Assembly: GCA_030537355.1 (NCBI GenBank)
Contig: JAUNNF010000004.1
Coordinates: 103,544 to 167,543 of the forward strand
Direction of reading: 5' to 3'
Source of the DNA: Coriobacteriia bacterium
GTDB lineage: Bacteria > Actinomycetota > Coriobacteriia > Coriobacteriales > Eggerthellaceae
Length of the DNA: 64,000 bases
Shown here one piece after another: positions 19,311 through 25,941 of this stretch; within the stretch, counting starts at the first letter, position 1, and every line of letters begins with the position of its first letter. Both the position numbers and the translations under genes were made by a program. The notes under the pieces are model-generated. The model did no database searches and was not told the DNA's origin. It was given only the letters and a program-made list of their open reading frames with translations.

Positions 19311-20335
19311 TAACGTAATCTAACTATATTATCCTGGTGCTCTTCAAATGTCTTTGAAAATGCGTAATCATTACCTTTAAAAAAGAAGAAAAAATAATCA
19401 GTTTCCTCAGGATGACAAACAGCATCAATTGCTACTAGTCCTGGAGAGCAAATTGGTGTTGGAGGTAATCCATAGTTTGTATATGTACTATAAGCATTAT
19501 CTGCATGAACTTCTTCCGGACTTGGGTCGTGTCCTACATAATATGCAGTTGTCGCATCAGAATTAAGTTGCATGTGAGCAGCTAATCTATTATAAAATAC
19601 ACTAGCAACTTTTTTCTCAACACCTGGCTGAGACTCTTTTTCAACAATAGAAGCCAAGATAACAACATCATAGAAGTTTAAATTTTTGCTCTGAGGATAA
19701 CTTAAGTCCAAGTCCTGAGTGTCAAGCTTAAATTGATCTAACATCATTCTTACAATATCTTCAACTTTGTCACTAGCTTTATAGTTATAGGTTTTTGGCA
19801 TTAAGAATCCTTCTAAAGATTTATTACCAGCATCTTTTAAGAATGGGTAATCGGAAGCATATTTTGAGGCATCTTTTGTAGCTTCAATAAAGCTACTTGA
19901 ACTTATTCTATTATGACTAACATTTTTTACAGTATCTGCAATGTCCTTTAGTCTCATACCTTCGCTTACAACTATTTTTGGCGAAGCCGCATCTGAGCCA
20001 CTGATAAGTATATCTGCATACTCGTCTACACTCTTTCCTCCTTCAAAATTATATGTACCAATTTTAATTTTTGAAGCAGCGTCCTTTGAATTAATGCTGT
20101 CAACAAGCTCTCTTGAACTTAATATTAAACGAGCACGCTCCATATCGTTGCCAACAGAAGACACAGTGGCACCAGCATCAACTGTAATTTCGGCAAATTC
20201 GCCGGGCTTTAATAAACAAGAACATCTATAGATATTAAAAATTAGAATAAAGACAGCAACAAAAGCAACTATCGCAGCAATAATTAGAACAGGTCTTTTA
20301 CGTGACTTATATGTAGTGTGTTTAGCACTTGTCAT
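19310..20335 (-). CDS. mltG: Endolytic murein transglycosylase, MltG/YceG family
   Basis: A membrane-anchored lytic transglycosylase thought to end nascent glycan strands. I start at the ATG at 20335 (341 aa, MTSAKHTTYKSRKRPVLIIA). A farther upstream frame would overlap the divergent comF gene and adds an unrelated 71-residue stretch. A basic N-terminus is followed by one membrane helix (about residues 17-37), a LysM-like region (GTYNFEGGKSVDEYADILIS) and the catalytic YceG domain. The catalytic Glu lies in ILASIVEKESQ, with VFYNRLAAHMQLNSDAT and SYTNYGLPPTPICSPG-like C-terminal motifs (here STYTNYGLPPTPICSPG). Length fits the family. It may be the first gene of the long leftward run. Confidence 0.92.
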   Translation of the reverse strand: MTSAKHTTYKSRKRPVLIIAAIVAFVAVFILIFNIYRCSCLLKPGEFAEITVDAGATVSSVGNDMERARLILSSRELVDSINSKDAASKIKIGTYNFEGGKSVDEYADILISGSDAASPKIVVSEGMRLKDIADTVKNVSHNRISSSSFIEATKDASKYASDYPFLKDAGNKSLEGFLMPKTYNYKASDKVEDIVRMMLDQFKLDTQDLDLSYPQSKNLNFYDVVILASIVEKESQPGVEKKVASVFYNRLAAHMQLNSDATTAYYVGHDPSPEEVHADNAYSTYTNYGLPPTPICSPGLVAIDAVCHPEETDYFFFFFKGNDYAFSKTFEEHQDNIVRLR

Positions 20336-20411
20336 TACTTTAATTATTTTATCATAAACGGCTAATTCTTGAGCTATAACCATGTAACATTTCTTTAAAT
20401 ACAATATAACT

Positions 20412-21077
20412 ATGTTAGAAATACTTAAATCAGCTATTGTCGAAAACTTATGGCCAACCCGTTGCGTAATATGTGACAGGCCAGGATTGTCTATTTGTAA
20501 AAATTGCCTCCGTAAGCTTTTGTACATAGACACAAACAAAACATGCAAGATCTGTGGTGAACCTTATGGTTCCATTCAATGTTGTGGAAATCATGAAAAT
20601 ATAAATAGATGTATCAGTGCTACAATATTAAACGAATTATCTGGACGAATAGTAACTGTATACAAAGATGCTGGCGAACTACAATTAAGCATACTAATTG
20701 CGAATATTCTTTTTAGCTATATGCCTAGAAGCTGGAGAGGTCTGCCAATTACTTTCATTCCTTCAACAAAACAAGCTTACAGAAAACGTGGCTATGACCA
20801 CTCTGAAATACTTGCCAATAAAGTCGCAGAACTTTGTCAAAGTAAGTGCTATAAACTATTCAATAGACCTAAAAGTGCTGATCAACGTATCTTAAACAGA
20901 GATGAACGTAAACAAAATATAAAAAAATTTGAACTAATCGACAAGGCAAATATAGAATCTGTTGTAATAATAGATGACGTATACACAACAGGAGCAACAC
21001 TCAACTCTGCTGCGAATACTTTAAAGAAAGCTAATTACAACAACGTTTATGCTCTTACTTTTACTCGTACTTTTTAA
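20412..21077 (+). CDS. comF: ComF-family phosphoribosyltransferase-like protein
   Basis: A 221-aa protein with an N-terminal zinc-ribbon-like cysteine cluster (CVICDRPGLSICKNC, then CKICGEP and CCG) and a type I phosphoribosyltransferase fold ending in the PRPP motif VVIIDDVYTTGATLN. The KQAYRKRGYDHSEILA segment is also typical of ComF/GntX proteins. In competent bacteria ComF helps single-stranded DNA uptake; in others the role is unsettled. No other competence gene is present here. It diverges from mltG with a 76-bp gap that must hold both promoters; a TATAAC lies just before the ATG and no strong ribosome site is visible. Its last 30 bases recur near 21552. Confidence 0.88.
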   Translation: MLEILKSAIVENLWPTRCVICDRPGLSICKNCLRKLLYIDTNKTCKICGEPYGSIQCCGNHENINRCISATILNELSGRIVTVYKDAGELQLSILIANILFSYMPRSWRGLPITFIPSTKQAYRKRGYDHSEILANKVAELCQSKCYKLFNRPKSADQRILNRDERKQNIKKFELIDKANIESVVIIDDVYTTGATLNSAANTLKKANYNNVYALTFTRTF

Positions 21078-21184
21078 CTTTATTAAAAAACTTGTGAATC
21101 GCAAACAAATATTTCTCAAAATATTATTTACGCTTTTAATTGTTGGCACATATTACAACTAGTTTAACTATGTAATTACAAATT

Positions 21185-21468
21185 TGGACAAAATTTAATT
21201 AATAGGGTTTACTAATTTTTGCTAACAGGTCTAACGATGCTTTATTGTTTTATAGATGGACAAAACCTATTTAATAGGGTTTACAAATCCTTTTTTTGAG
21301 AAAAATTGTAAGAATTACAACTTCTACTATAACAAAAGACCAGGTCGTAAAATTTTATTTTTTTTAAGAGACCCTATTAATTGAATTTTGTCCATTTCGA
21401 GAAGCTATTTGCTAACATTTATGCAGATCGCCATAATTATATGACCCTATTATTGGGATTTCGCCCAC
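21185..21468. mobile_element. Mini-element (MITE-like or IS relic) with nested terminal repeats
   Basis: Four copies of a 25-base repeat occur: 21185-21209 and 21257-21281 in one orientation, and 21370-21394 and 21443-21467 in the other. The core is TGGACAAAATT...AATAGGGT. The first and third copies match at 23 of 25 positions as inverted repeats; the second and fourth are more diverged. Left outer-to-inner spacing is 72 bases and right inner-to-outer spacing is 73, so the layout is almost perfectly symmetrical. No open frame of note lies between them. This is what a transposon end with two transposase-binding sites at each tip would look like after loss of its gene. The family was not identified. 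Confidence 0.72.
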
Positions 21469-21506
21469 AACCAATATAAAATTGCATGTCTTCATAATTT
21501 TATTGA

Positions 21507-21551
21507 GGGACATTGTCCCTTTCGATTAAGCGGGACATTTCCCTTACGATT
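21507..21551. mobile_element. Relic of an IS21-type end (25-base iterons)
   Basis: GGGACATTGTCCCTTTCGAT at 21507 and GGGACATTTCCCTTACGATT at 21532 form a direct repeat with a 25-base period. The same motif and the same 25-base spacing occur, in reverse orientation, at the right edge of the window. GGGACATTTTC-type iterons are, as I recall, common at the ends of IS21-family elements, whose IstA binds multiple sites. There is no istA or istB gene here, so this is a leftover tip. Confidence 0.55.
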
Positions 21552-21571
21552 CTCGTACTTTTTAAATTTTA

Positions 21572-21601
21572 TTAAAAAAACTTATATATATTATGTATAA
21601 T
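21572..21601 (+). promoter_or_regulatory. Likely promoter of tRNA-Ala
   Basis: A perfect TATAAT at 21596-21601 lies 37 bases before the mature tRNA 5' end. A weak TTAAAA at about 21572-21577 is the best -35 candidate, with an 18-base spacer. The region is part of the second copy of the 30-bp repeat, so the repeat may contribute the -35 region. Confidence 0.5.
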
Positions 21602-21638
21602 AAACGCCAAACGCCGTAACGAATCGAACTAACAACTA

Positions 21639-21714
21639 GGGGCATTAGCTCAGCTGGGAGAGCGCATGGCTGGCAGCCATGAGGCCAGGGGTTCGAACCC
21701 CCTATGCTCCACCA
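21639..21714 (+). tRNA. tRNA-Ala (anticodon GGC)
   Basis: Folds into a full cloverleaf of 76 bases with encoded CCA. The acceptor stem GGGGCAT pairs with ATGCTCC (one G-U), the D-arm is AGCTCAGCTGGGAGAGC, the anticodon loop is CTGGCAG and the T-arm is GGGGTTCGAACCCC. The anticodon GGC reads the alanine codons GCC and GCU. It sits next to the mobile-element relics, a usual situation for tRNA genes. Confidence 0.96.
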
Positions 21715-21732
21715 TATATAATTGGAGGAATT

Positions 21733-22206
21733 ATGCTAAACAAATTGCTTAAAATTTTTGGTAAAACTTTTATCGATAGCGCAAAAAGCTATTGTGATAA
21801 TGTAACTGAGTATTACGAAAAAACACAACCAAAAATTATTGAACTTGGTTCAAATGCTGTAAGCTCTGCTATTGAAGGAATCAAAGATCTTGTTACATAC
21901 AAATCGCAAATTAAAAAAGCAAAAGAAGAAGCAGAGAAGAAACGTCGCGAACAAGTAAATAAGGCAAGATGTGCAACAATAGTAGCAGGCAGTGTCGCAC
22001 TTGTTGCGGGTGGAGTAGCTGGTTTTTCCTTAGCTAAAAAATGCTCCATAAAACAGAGCGATTATGTGTTTAAAGATTCGGAAGTTTTAAGCTTAGAAGA
22101 TAATTATTCTAAACAAAAATTTGTTGTCAAACCAAAAATGTTCACTGAAGAGTTTAATGGGTTTAAGCTATCAAGTGACGGAACAACAATGCTAAAGAAG
22201 GCTTAA
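21733..22206 (+). CDS. Small membrane protein with coiled coil, unknown function
   Basis: 157 residues from the ATG at 21733, which has GGAGG five bases upstream. A longer in-frame start would lie inside tRNA-Ala and is rejected. The layout is an amphipathic N-terminus, a charged coiled-coil-like stretch (about 55-75, KSQIKKAKEEAEKKRREQVN), one hydrophobic Gly/Ala/Val segment (about 79-99, IVAGSVALVAGGVAGFSLA) and a hydrophilic tail of about 55 residues. The family was not recognised. It follows tRNA-Ala by 18 bp and is probably cotranscribed with it. Its last 15 bp overlap the end of dxs, which runs in the opposite direction. Confidence 0.75.
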   Translation: MLNKLLKIFGKTFIDSAKSYCDNVTEYYEKTQPKIIELGSNAVSSAIEGIKDLVTYKSQIKKAKEEAEKKRREQVNKARCATIVAGSVALVAGGVAGFSLAKKCSIKQSDYVFKDSEVLSLEDNYSKQKFVVKPKMFTEEFNGFKLSSDGTTMLKKA

Positions 22207-24003
22207 GACAGCTTCTTCTATTACTTTAGAATCTATCCCAACAAGCTCTTTAAGCTCATCTATTTGTCCATGAGAAACAAATTTATTATCTATGCCTAAT
22301 GACTTAAACTTTGGTTTACAACCCAAACTGTAAAGTTCACAGAGTATGGACTCCCCAACTCCGCCTTGTAAAATTCCATTTTCAACAGTCACAATAACCT
22401 TAGATTTTATCTTTTTTAAATCAAGAGGCGACACGTACTTCATATCGCAAACGCCTACGTCCAAACTTTTTTTCTTCAATTTCTTTTGGGCAGCTACAGC
22501 ATCTGCCACACAATCTCCAAATGCTAAAATGGATACATCATGAGATTTCTTATCTAGTTTGTATTTATTTTTTGGGGCTTCTCCTTTTGGATAACGAATT
22601 ACATAAGGGCCACCGTGCTCTATTGCTTCATGTAAGGATTCTTTTAAGTCTTGCGCATTAGATGGAGCAATTACTGTCAAGTTAGGAATATTTTTCAAGT
22701 TCGCCATATCAAAAAGTCCATGATGAGAAACACCATCAACACCAACAAGGCCTGCTCTATCTACACATATAATAACATCTAAATTAGGCAGAGCAATGTT
22801 GGTTATCACCTGATCAATTGCACGTTGCAAAAATGCCGAATAAATCGCTACGACTGGTTTTTTACCTGCTACAGCAAGACCAGATGCCATTCCAAGTAAA
22901 TGTTCTTCGGCAATACCACAATCAATAAATCTATCCTGATATTTTGCAGCAAAATCTTTAAGTCCTGTACCTCCTACCATTGCAGCAGTCATCGCAACTA
23001 TATCTTTATTGTGTTTTGCTTCATCAACTATTGCATCACTAAAAGCTTGTGTAAACGTATAAGTATTAGATTTTTTAGGACGTCCAGTCTTAATACTGTA
23101 AGGCCCAATGCCATGAAATAACTCAGGGTCATCAGCAGCAGGTGCATAGCCAGCACCTTTTTGAGTTACAACATGCACTAACACCGGTTTGTCTAAGTCA
23201 AGTGCTATTGAAACTGTACGTTTTAACTCACCGATATCATGACCATCTACTATTTGTGAGCATAAAATCCCCAGCTTTTCAAACATTAACATATCAGGCA
23301 TAACAGCATTTTTAACTGACTCTTTAGCCAAATGCACAGCATTATATGCAAAATTGCCAATCTTTCCGTATTTTTTTAATTGTATGGCTGCTCTCCTAGC
23401 CTCGTTATATCCATATGACACTCTCATTGATTTTAAATGGTTAGTAAAACCTCCAACATTAGGCGAGATGGACATATTGTTCTCGTTTAAAATAATAACC
23501 ATAGGAAGCTTTTCTTGGCCTATTTGATTTAGTGCTTCAAACGACATACCACCTGCGATCGAAGCATCGCCTATAAGTGTTACAATTTTTTCATCAGTAC
23601 CGTTTAACTTTTTAGCTTTAGCAAGACCAAGTGCAATAGATAGCGAATCTGAAGCATGTCCTGAATAATGTATGTCATGCTCGCTTTCAGATGGCTTTGT
23701 AAAACCAGATATGCCACCTAGCTGTCTTAAAGTCTTAAAAGATTTATTCCTACCAGTAATGAGCTTGTGAGCATATGATTGATGTCCAACATCAAATATA
23801 AATTTATCGTATGGACTATTTATTAAACTATGAACAGCAAGAATAGTTTCAACAGTACCTAGCGAAGCGGAAACATGCCCTCCAACCTTTGAAGTCGTGG
23901 TAATAATTTCTTCGCGAATTTCATCAGCTAGAATCTGAAGCTCAGAATTATCTAGCTGACTCAAGTCTTGTGGACTATCTATTTTATCAAGTATTCTATT
24001 CAT
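22192..24003 (-). CDS. dxs: 1-deoxy-D-xylulose-5-phosphate synthase
   Basis: Thiamine-diphosphate enzyme that condenses pyruvate and glyceraldehyde 3-phosphate, opening the MEP isoprenoid route. The 603-aa protein has KVGGHVSASLGTVETILAVH, the TDP/Mg site VTLIGDASIAGGMSFEALNQ with ILNENNMSIS, the pyrimidine-domain Glu in DCGIAEEHLLGMASGLA, and VDRAGLVGVDGVSHHGLFD. The C-terminal transketolase domain follows. I use the ATG at 24003; a TTG at 24018 is also in frame, and neither has a well-spaced ribosome site, consistent with coupling to xseB, which it overlaps by 8 bp. The stop overlaps a convergent gene. Confidence 0.95.
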   Translation of the reverse strand: MNRILDKIDSPQDLSQLDNSELQILADEIREEIITTTSKVGGHVSASLGTVETILAVHSLINSPYDKFIFDVGHQSYAHKLITGRNKSFKTLRQLGGISGFTKPSESEHDIHYSGHASDSLSIALGLAKAKKLNGTDEKIVTLIGDASIAGGMSFEALNQIGQEKLPMVIILNENNMSISPNVGGFTNHLKSMRVSYGYNEARRAAIQLKKYGKIGNFAYNAVHLAKESVKNAVMPDMLMFEKLGILCSQIVDGHDIGELKRTVSIALDLDKPVLVHVVTQKGAGYAPAADDPELFHGIGPYSIKTGRPKKSNTYTFTQAFSDAIVDEAKHNKDIVAMTAAMVGGTGLKDFAAKYQDRFIDCGIAEEHLLGMASGLAVAGKKPVVAIYSAFLQRAIDQVITNIALPNLDVIICVDRAGLVGVDGVSHHGLFDMANLKNIPNLTVIAPSNAQDLKESLHEAIEHGGPYVIRYPKGEAPKNKYKLDKKSHDVSILAFGDCVADAVAAQKKLKKKSLDVGVCDMKYVSPLDLKKIKSKVIVTVENGILQGGVGESILCELYSLGCKPKFKSLGIDNKFVSHGQIDELKELVGIDSKVIEEAVLSLL

Positions 24004-24169
24004 CCTCTTGTGTCTCAAATTGTTTGGCTATGTTTTGCTCCATATTACTTGTTGCTTCCATGCCAATTTTCACAGCTTCTTCGTACAAATCAAGAGACTC
24101 ATCCAAAGACAATTTTTTGTTTTCTACGGTATCTTGTATTTCTTTTAGTCTGTCATTATAATCAGCCAT
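23996..24169 (-). CDS. xseB: Exodeoxyribonuclease VII small subunit
   Basis: 57 residues from the ATG at 24169, which has AAAGGA five bases before it. The sequence YNDRLKEIQDTVENKKLSLDESLDLYEEAVKIG matches the helical-hairpin XseB core, with the L-S-L-D-E-S-L-x-L-Y/F-E-E-A signature. The protein assembles on XseA to form exonuclease VII, a single-strand-specific nuclease. xseA is not adjacent here, which is unusual because the two genes often sit together. The ATG overlaps the nusB stop region and the end overlaps dxs. Confidence 0.9.
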   Translation of the reverse strand: MADYNDRLKEIQDTVENKKLSLDESLDLYEEAVKIGMEATSNMEQNIAKQFETQEDE

Positions 24170-24170
24170 A

Positions 24171-24590
24171 TTAATCCTTTTCAATCTGTTTTGCAATCTT
24201 TCCTAACACGCCATTTACATATTTATGCGAATCATCTTCGGCACAAAATTGTTTTGCAAGTTCAACTGCCTCATTAATTGAGACAGAAATTGGTATTTCA
24301 TCCATATACATCATCTCATAAACAGTTTGACGCAATAAGCATTTATCCACAATGGGCATACGCTCAATAGCCCAGTTCTCAGAAACATCATCAATAATTT
24401 TATCGATCTCTTTTTTGTGAGACTGAGAGCCTTTTGAAATCTCGATAGCATAATCGTCGATCTCCTCAATTTCAGGTATGCTTATTTTGCCATTAATTAT
24501 TTCATCTACATTTACAAGCGATACTTCTGCACAATATAAAATTTGCAAACTTACTTTTCTAGCAGCGCGTCGTTTTTTTCTAATTTGCAT
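24171..24590 (-). CDS. nusB: Transcription antitermination protein NusB
   Basis: 139 residues, with the basic start RKKRRAARKVSLQILYCAEV typical of the NusB RNA-binding face. The C-terminal core has IERMPIVDKCLLRQTVYEMM, IPISVSINEAVELAKQFC and KYVNGVLGKI. NusB binds boxA RNA with NusE (S10) and supports antitermination in rRNA operons. Its ATG overlaps the Asp23-family gene by 11 bp. The rpoBC, nusB and xseB neighbourhood groups transcription functions with dxs. Confidence 0.95.
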   Translation of the reverse strand: MQIRKKRRAARKVSLQILYCAEVSLVNVDEIINGKISIPEIEEIDDYAIEISKGSQSHKKEIDKIIDDVSENWAIERMPIVDKCLLRQTVYEMMYMDEIPISVSINEAVELAKQFCAEDDSHKYVNGVLGKIAKQIEKD

Positions 24591-24924
24591 ATTCTACACC
24601 ATCTATATAAACATTCACAGCGGACACACAAAGGCCGCTCTGTATATAAACTGCACTTGACACAACTTCACGAATCTTATAAACAAGATCTTTTACAGAT
24701 ACACCATAAGCAACAGTTATATGAACAGATATTATTAAGCTTTTATTGTCTTTTGAGGTAGCATAAATTGCTGGATGAGGTGCACTCATACCAAAGAAAT
24801 TCCAGAAGCTGTTTGATGGTCTGCCAACACATACAACACCAGGCAGATCATGTACAGCAAGCCCAGCGATAGTCTCACAAACATTCGCAGAAATTGCAAC
24901 TCCCCCTATAACAGCGTCTTTCAT
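24580..24924 (-). CDS. Asp23/Gls24-family protein
   Basis: 114 residues from the ATG at 24924, which is preceded by GGAGGT; a longer in-frame start would include the ribosome site. Motifs are GGVAISANVCETIAGLAV-HDLPGV and the beta strand run SLIISVHITVAYGVSVKDLV with KIREVVSSAV, as in the Asp23/YloU family. The family is cytosolic and linked to envelope stress in staphylococci; in many Gram-positives one copy lies just upstream of nusB, as here. The exact function is unknown. It is 18 bp after queA. Confidence 0.87.
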   Translation of the reverse strand: MKDAVIGGVAISANVCETIAGLAVHDLPGVVCVGRPSNSFWNFFGMSAPHPAIYATSKDNKSLIISVHITVAYGVSVKDLVYKIREVVSSAVYIQSGLCVSAVNVYIDGVEYAN

Positions 24925-24942
24925 AATACCTCCTGGCACCTA

Positions 24943-25941
24943 TTATACAATAAACATTGCATCGCCGAAGGATAAGAATCTATAATCTGTGTTCAATGCA
25001 TGCTGATATGCATGCATTATATTATTGCGCCCTGCAAATGCAGACACAAGCATCATCAGTGTTGATTGGGGTACATGAAAATTTGTAATCATTGCGTCAA
25101 TTATTTTAAACTTATAACCAGGCAATATAAAAAGAGAAGTTTGAGCTCTTTTGTATGGTTTAACTTCAGAGCTATATACTGTCTCTAAAGTTCTGACACT
25201 TGTAGTCCCTACTGCAATTACCCTGTTACCGTTAGTTTTCGTCTGGTTAATTTTATCTATTGTTTTCTGACTTATACTAAATTTTTCTGTATGTATCACA
25301 TGGTCTTCAGGGTTATCTTCTGTAACTGGCTTAAAGGTATCAATTCCAACTTCCAACTCAACTGTTTCAAAATTTATCCCCTTAGATTTTATCTTTTCAA
25401 TTAACTCGTCAGTAAAATGTAGTCCTGCAGTAGGCGCTGCAGCTGAACTTTCGCATTCAGAATATACAGTTTGGTACATCTCCATGTTGCCGCTATATCC
25501 ATGAATATAAGGTGGTAAGGGTGTCTTACCAACATGATGAACAAGATCTTCCCCATATAATTTTACTTTACGAGTACCTCTGTTCGTAAAATCAATAATT
25601 TCAGCATAATAGCCAGGTTCAAAATCAACAATTGCACCTGGTTTCAATCTTTTACCTGGCTTGACAAGAGCTTCCCAAATATCATCTTCTTGGTTGAGCA
25701 AAAGTATCTCGGCGGCTCCTCCAGTATCTCTCTTGTGCCCTTGTAATCTAGCAGGAATTACACGAGTTTTATTAGCAACAAGTAGATCGCCAGGATTTAA
25801 ATAATCGATAATATCATAAAAATGTTTGTCTTCAATTTTGCCATTATTTAAAATCAGCAATTTACAAGAATCGCGCGGAACCATAGGTTCCTGCGCGATT
25901 TTGTCTTCGGTCAAATTGTAGTTAAAATCAGATGTTTTCAC
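24943..25941 (-). CDS. queA: S-adenosylmethionine:tRNA ribosyltransferase-isomerase
   Basis: Transfers and isomerises the ribosyl part of SAM onto 7-aminomethyl-7-deazaguanine in tRNA, forming epoxyqueuosine. The 332-aa protein has the start FNYNLTEDKIAQEPMVPRDSCKLL, LVANKTRVIPARL, SSAAAPTAGLHFT, ELEVGIDTFKPV, VIAVGTTSVRTLE and ITNFHVPQSTLMMLVSAF. Length is normal. The start shares one base with the rpoC stop, so it appears to be carried on the rpoBC transcript. No other queuosine gene is in the window. Confidence 0.96.
   Translation of the reverse strand: MKTSDFNYNLTEDKIAQEPMVPRDSCKLLILNNGKIEDKHFYDIIDYLNPGDLLVANKTRVIPARLQGHKRDTGGAAEILLLNQEDDIWEALVKPGKRLKPGAIVDFEPGYYAEIIDFTNRGTRKVKLYGEDLVHHVGKTPLPPYIHGYSGNMEMYQTVYSECESSAAAPTAGLHFTDELIEKIKSKGINFETVELEVGIDTFKPVTEDNPEDHVIHTEKFSISQKTIDKINQTKTNGNRVIAVGTTSVRTLETVYSSEVKPYKRAQTSLFILPGYKFKIIDAMITNFHVPQSTLMMLVSAFAGRNNIMHAYQHALNTDYRFLSFGDAMFIV

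Larger units (their letters stand above)
21064..21583. repeat. 30-bp direct repeat bracketing a relic block
   Basis: The end of comF and its flank (21064-21093) begins CTCGTACTTTTTAACTTTAT and recurs at 21552-21583 as CTCGTACTTTTTAAATTTTA and onward. The two copies differ by one substitution and two small insertions. They bracket about 460 bp without genes that hold the inverted-repeat element and the iteron relic listed separately. The copy is too long for a normal target-site duplication and is more like a local duplication or recombination scar. Confidence 0.75.

Noticed and set aside
20336..20548. 71-residue extension of MltG
   Set aside because: It overlaps the divergent comF start and has no family resemblance; the ATG at 20335 gives the normal anchor helix and length.
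21679..21732. Earlier start for the small membrane protein after tRNA-Ala
   Set aside because: It would begin inside the tRNA. The ATG at 21733 has GGAGG just upstream.
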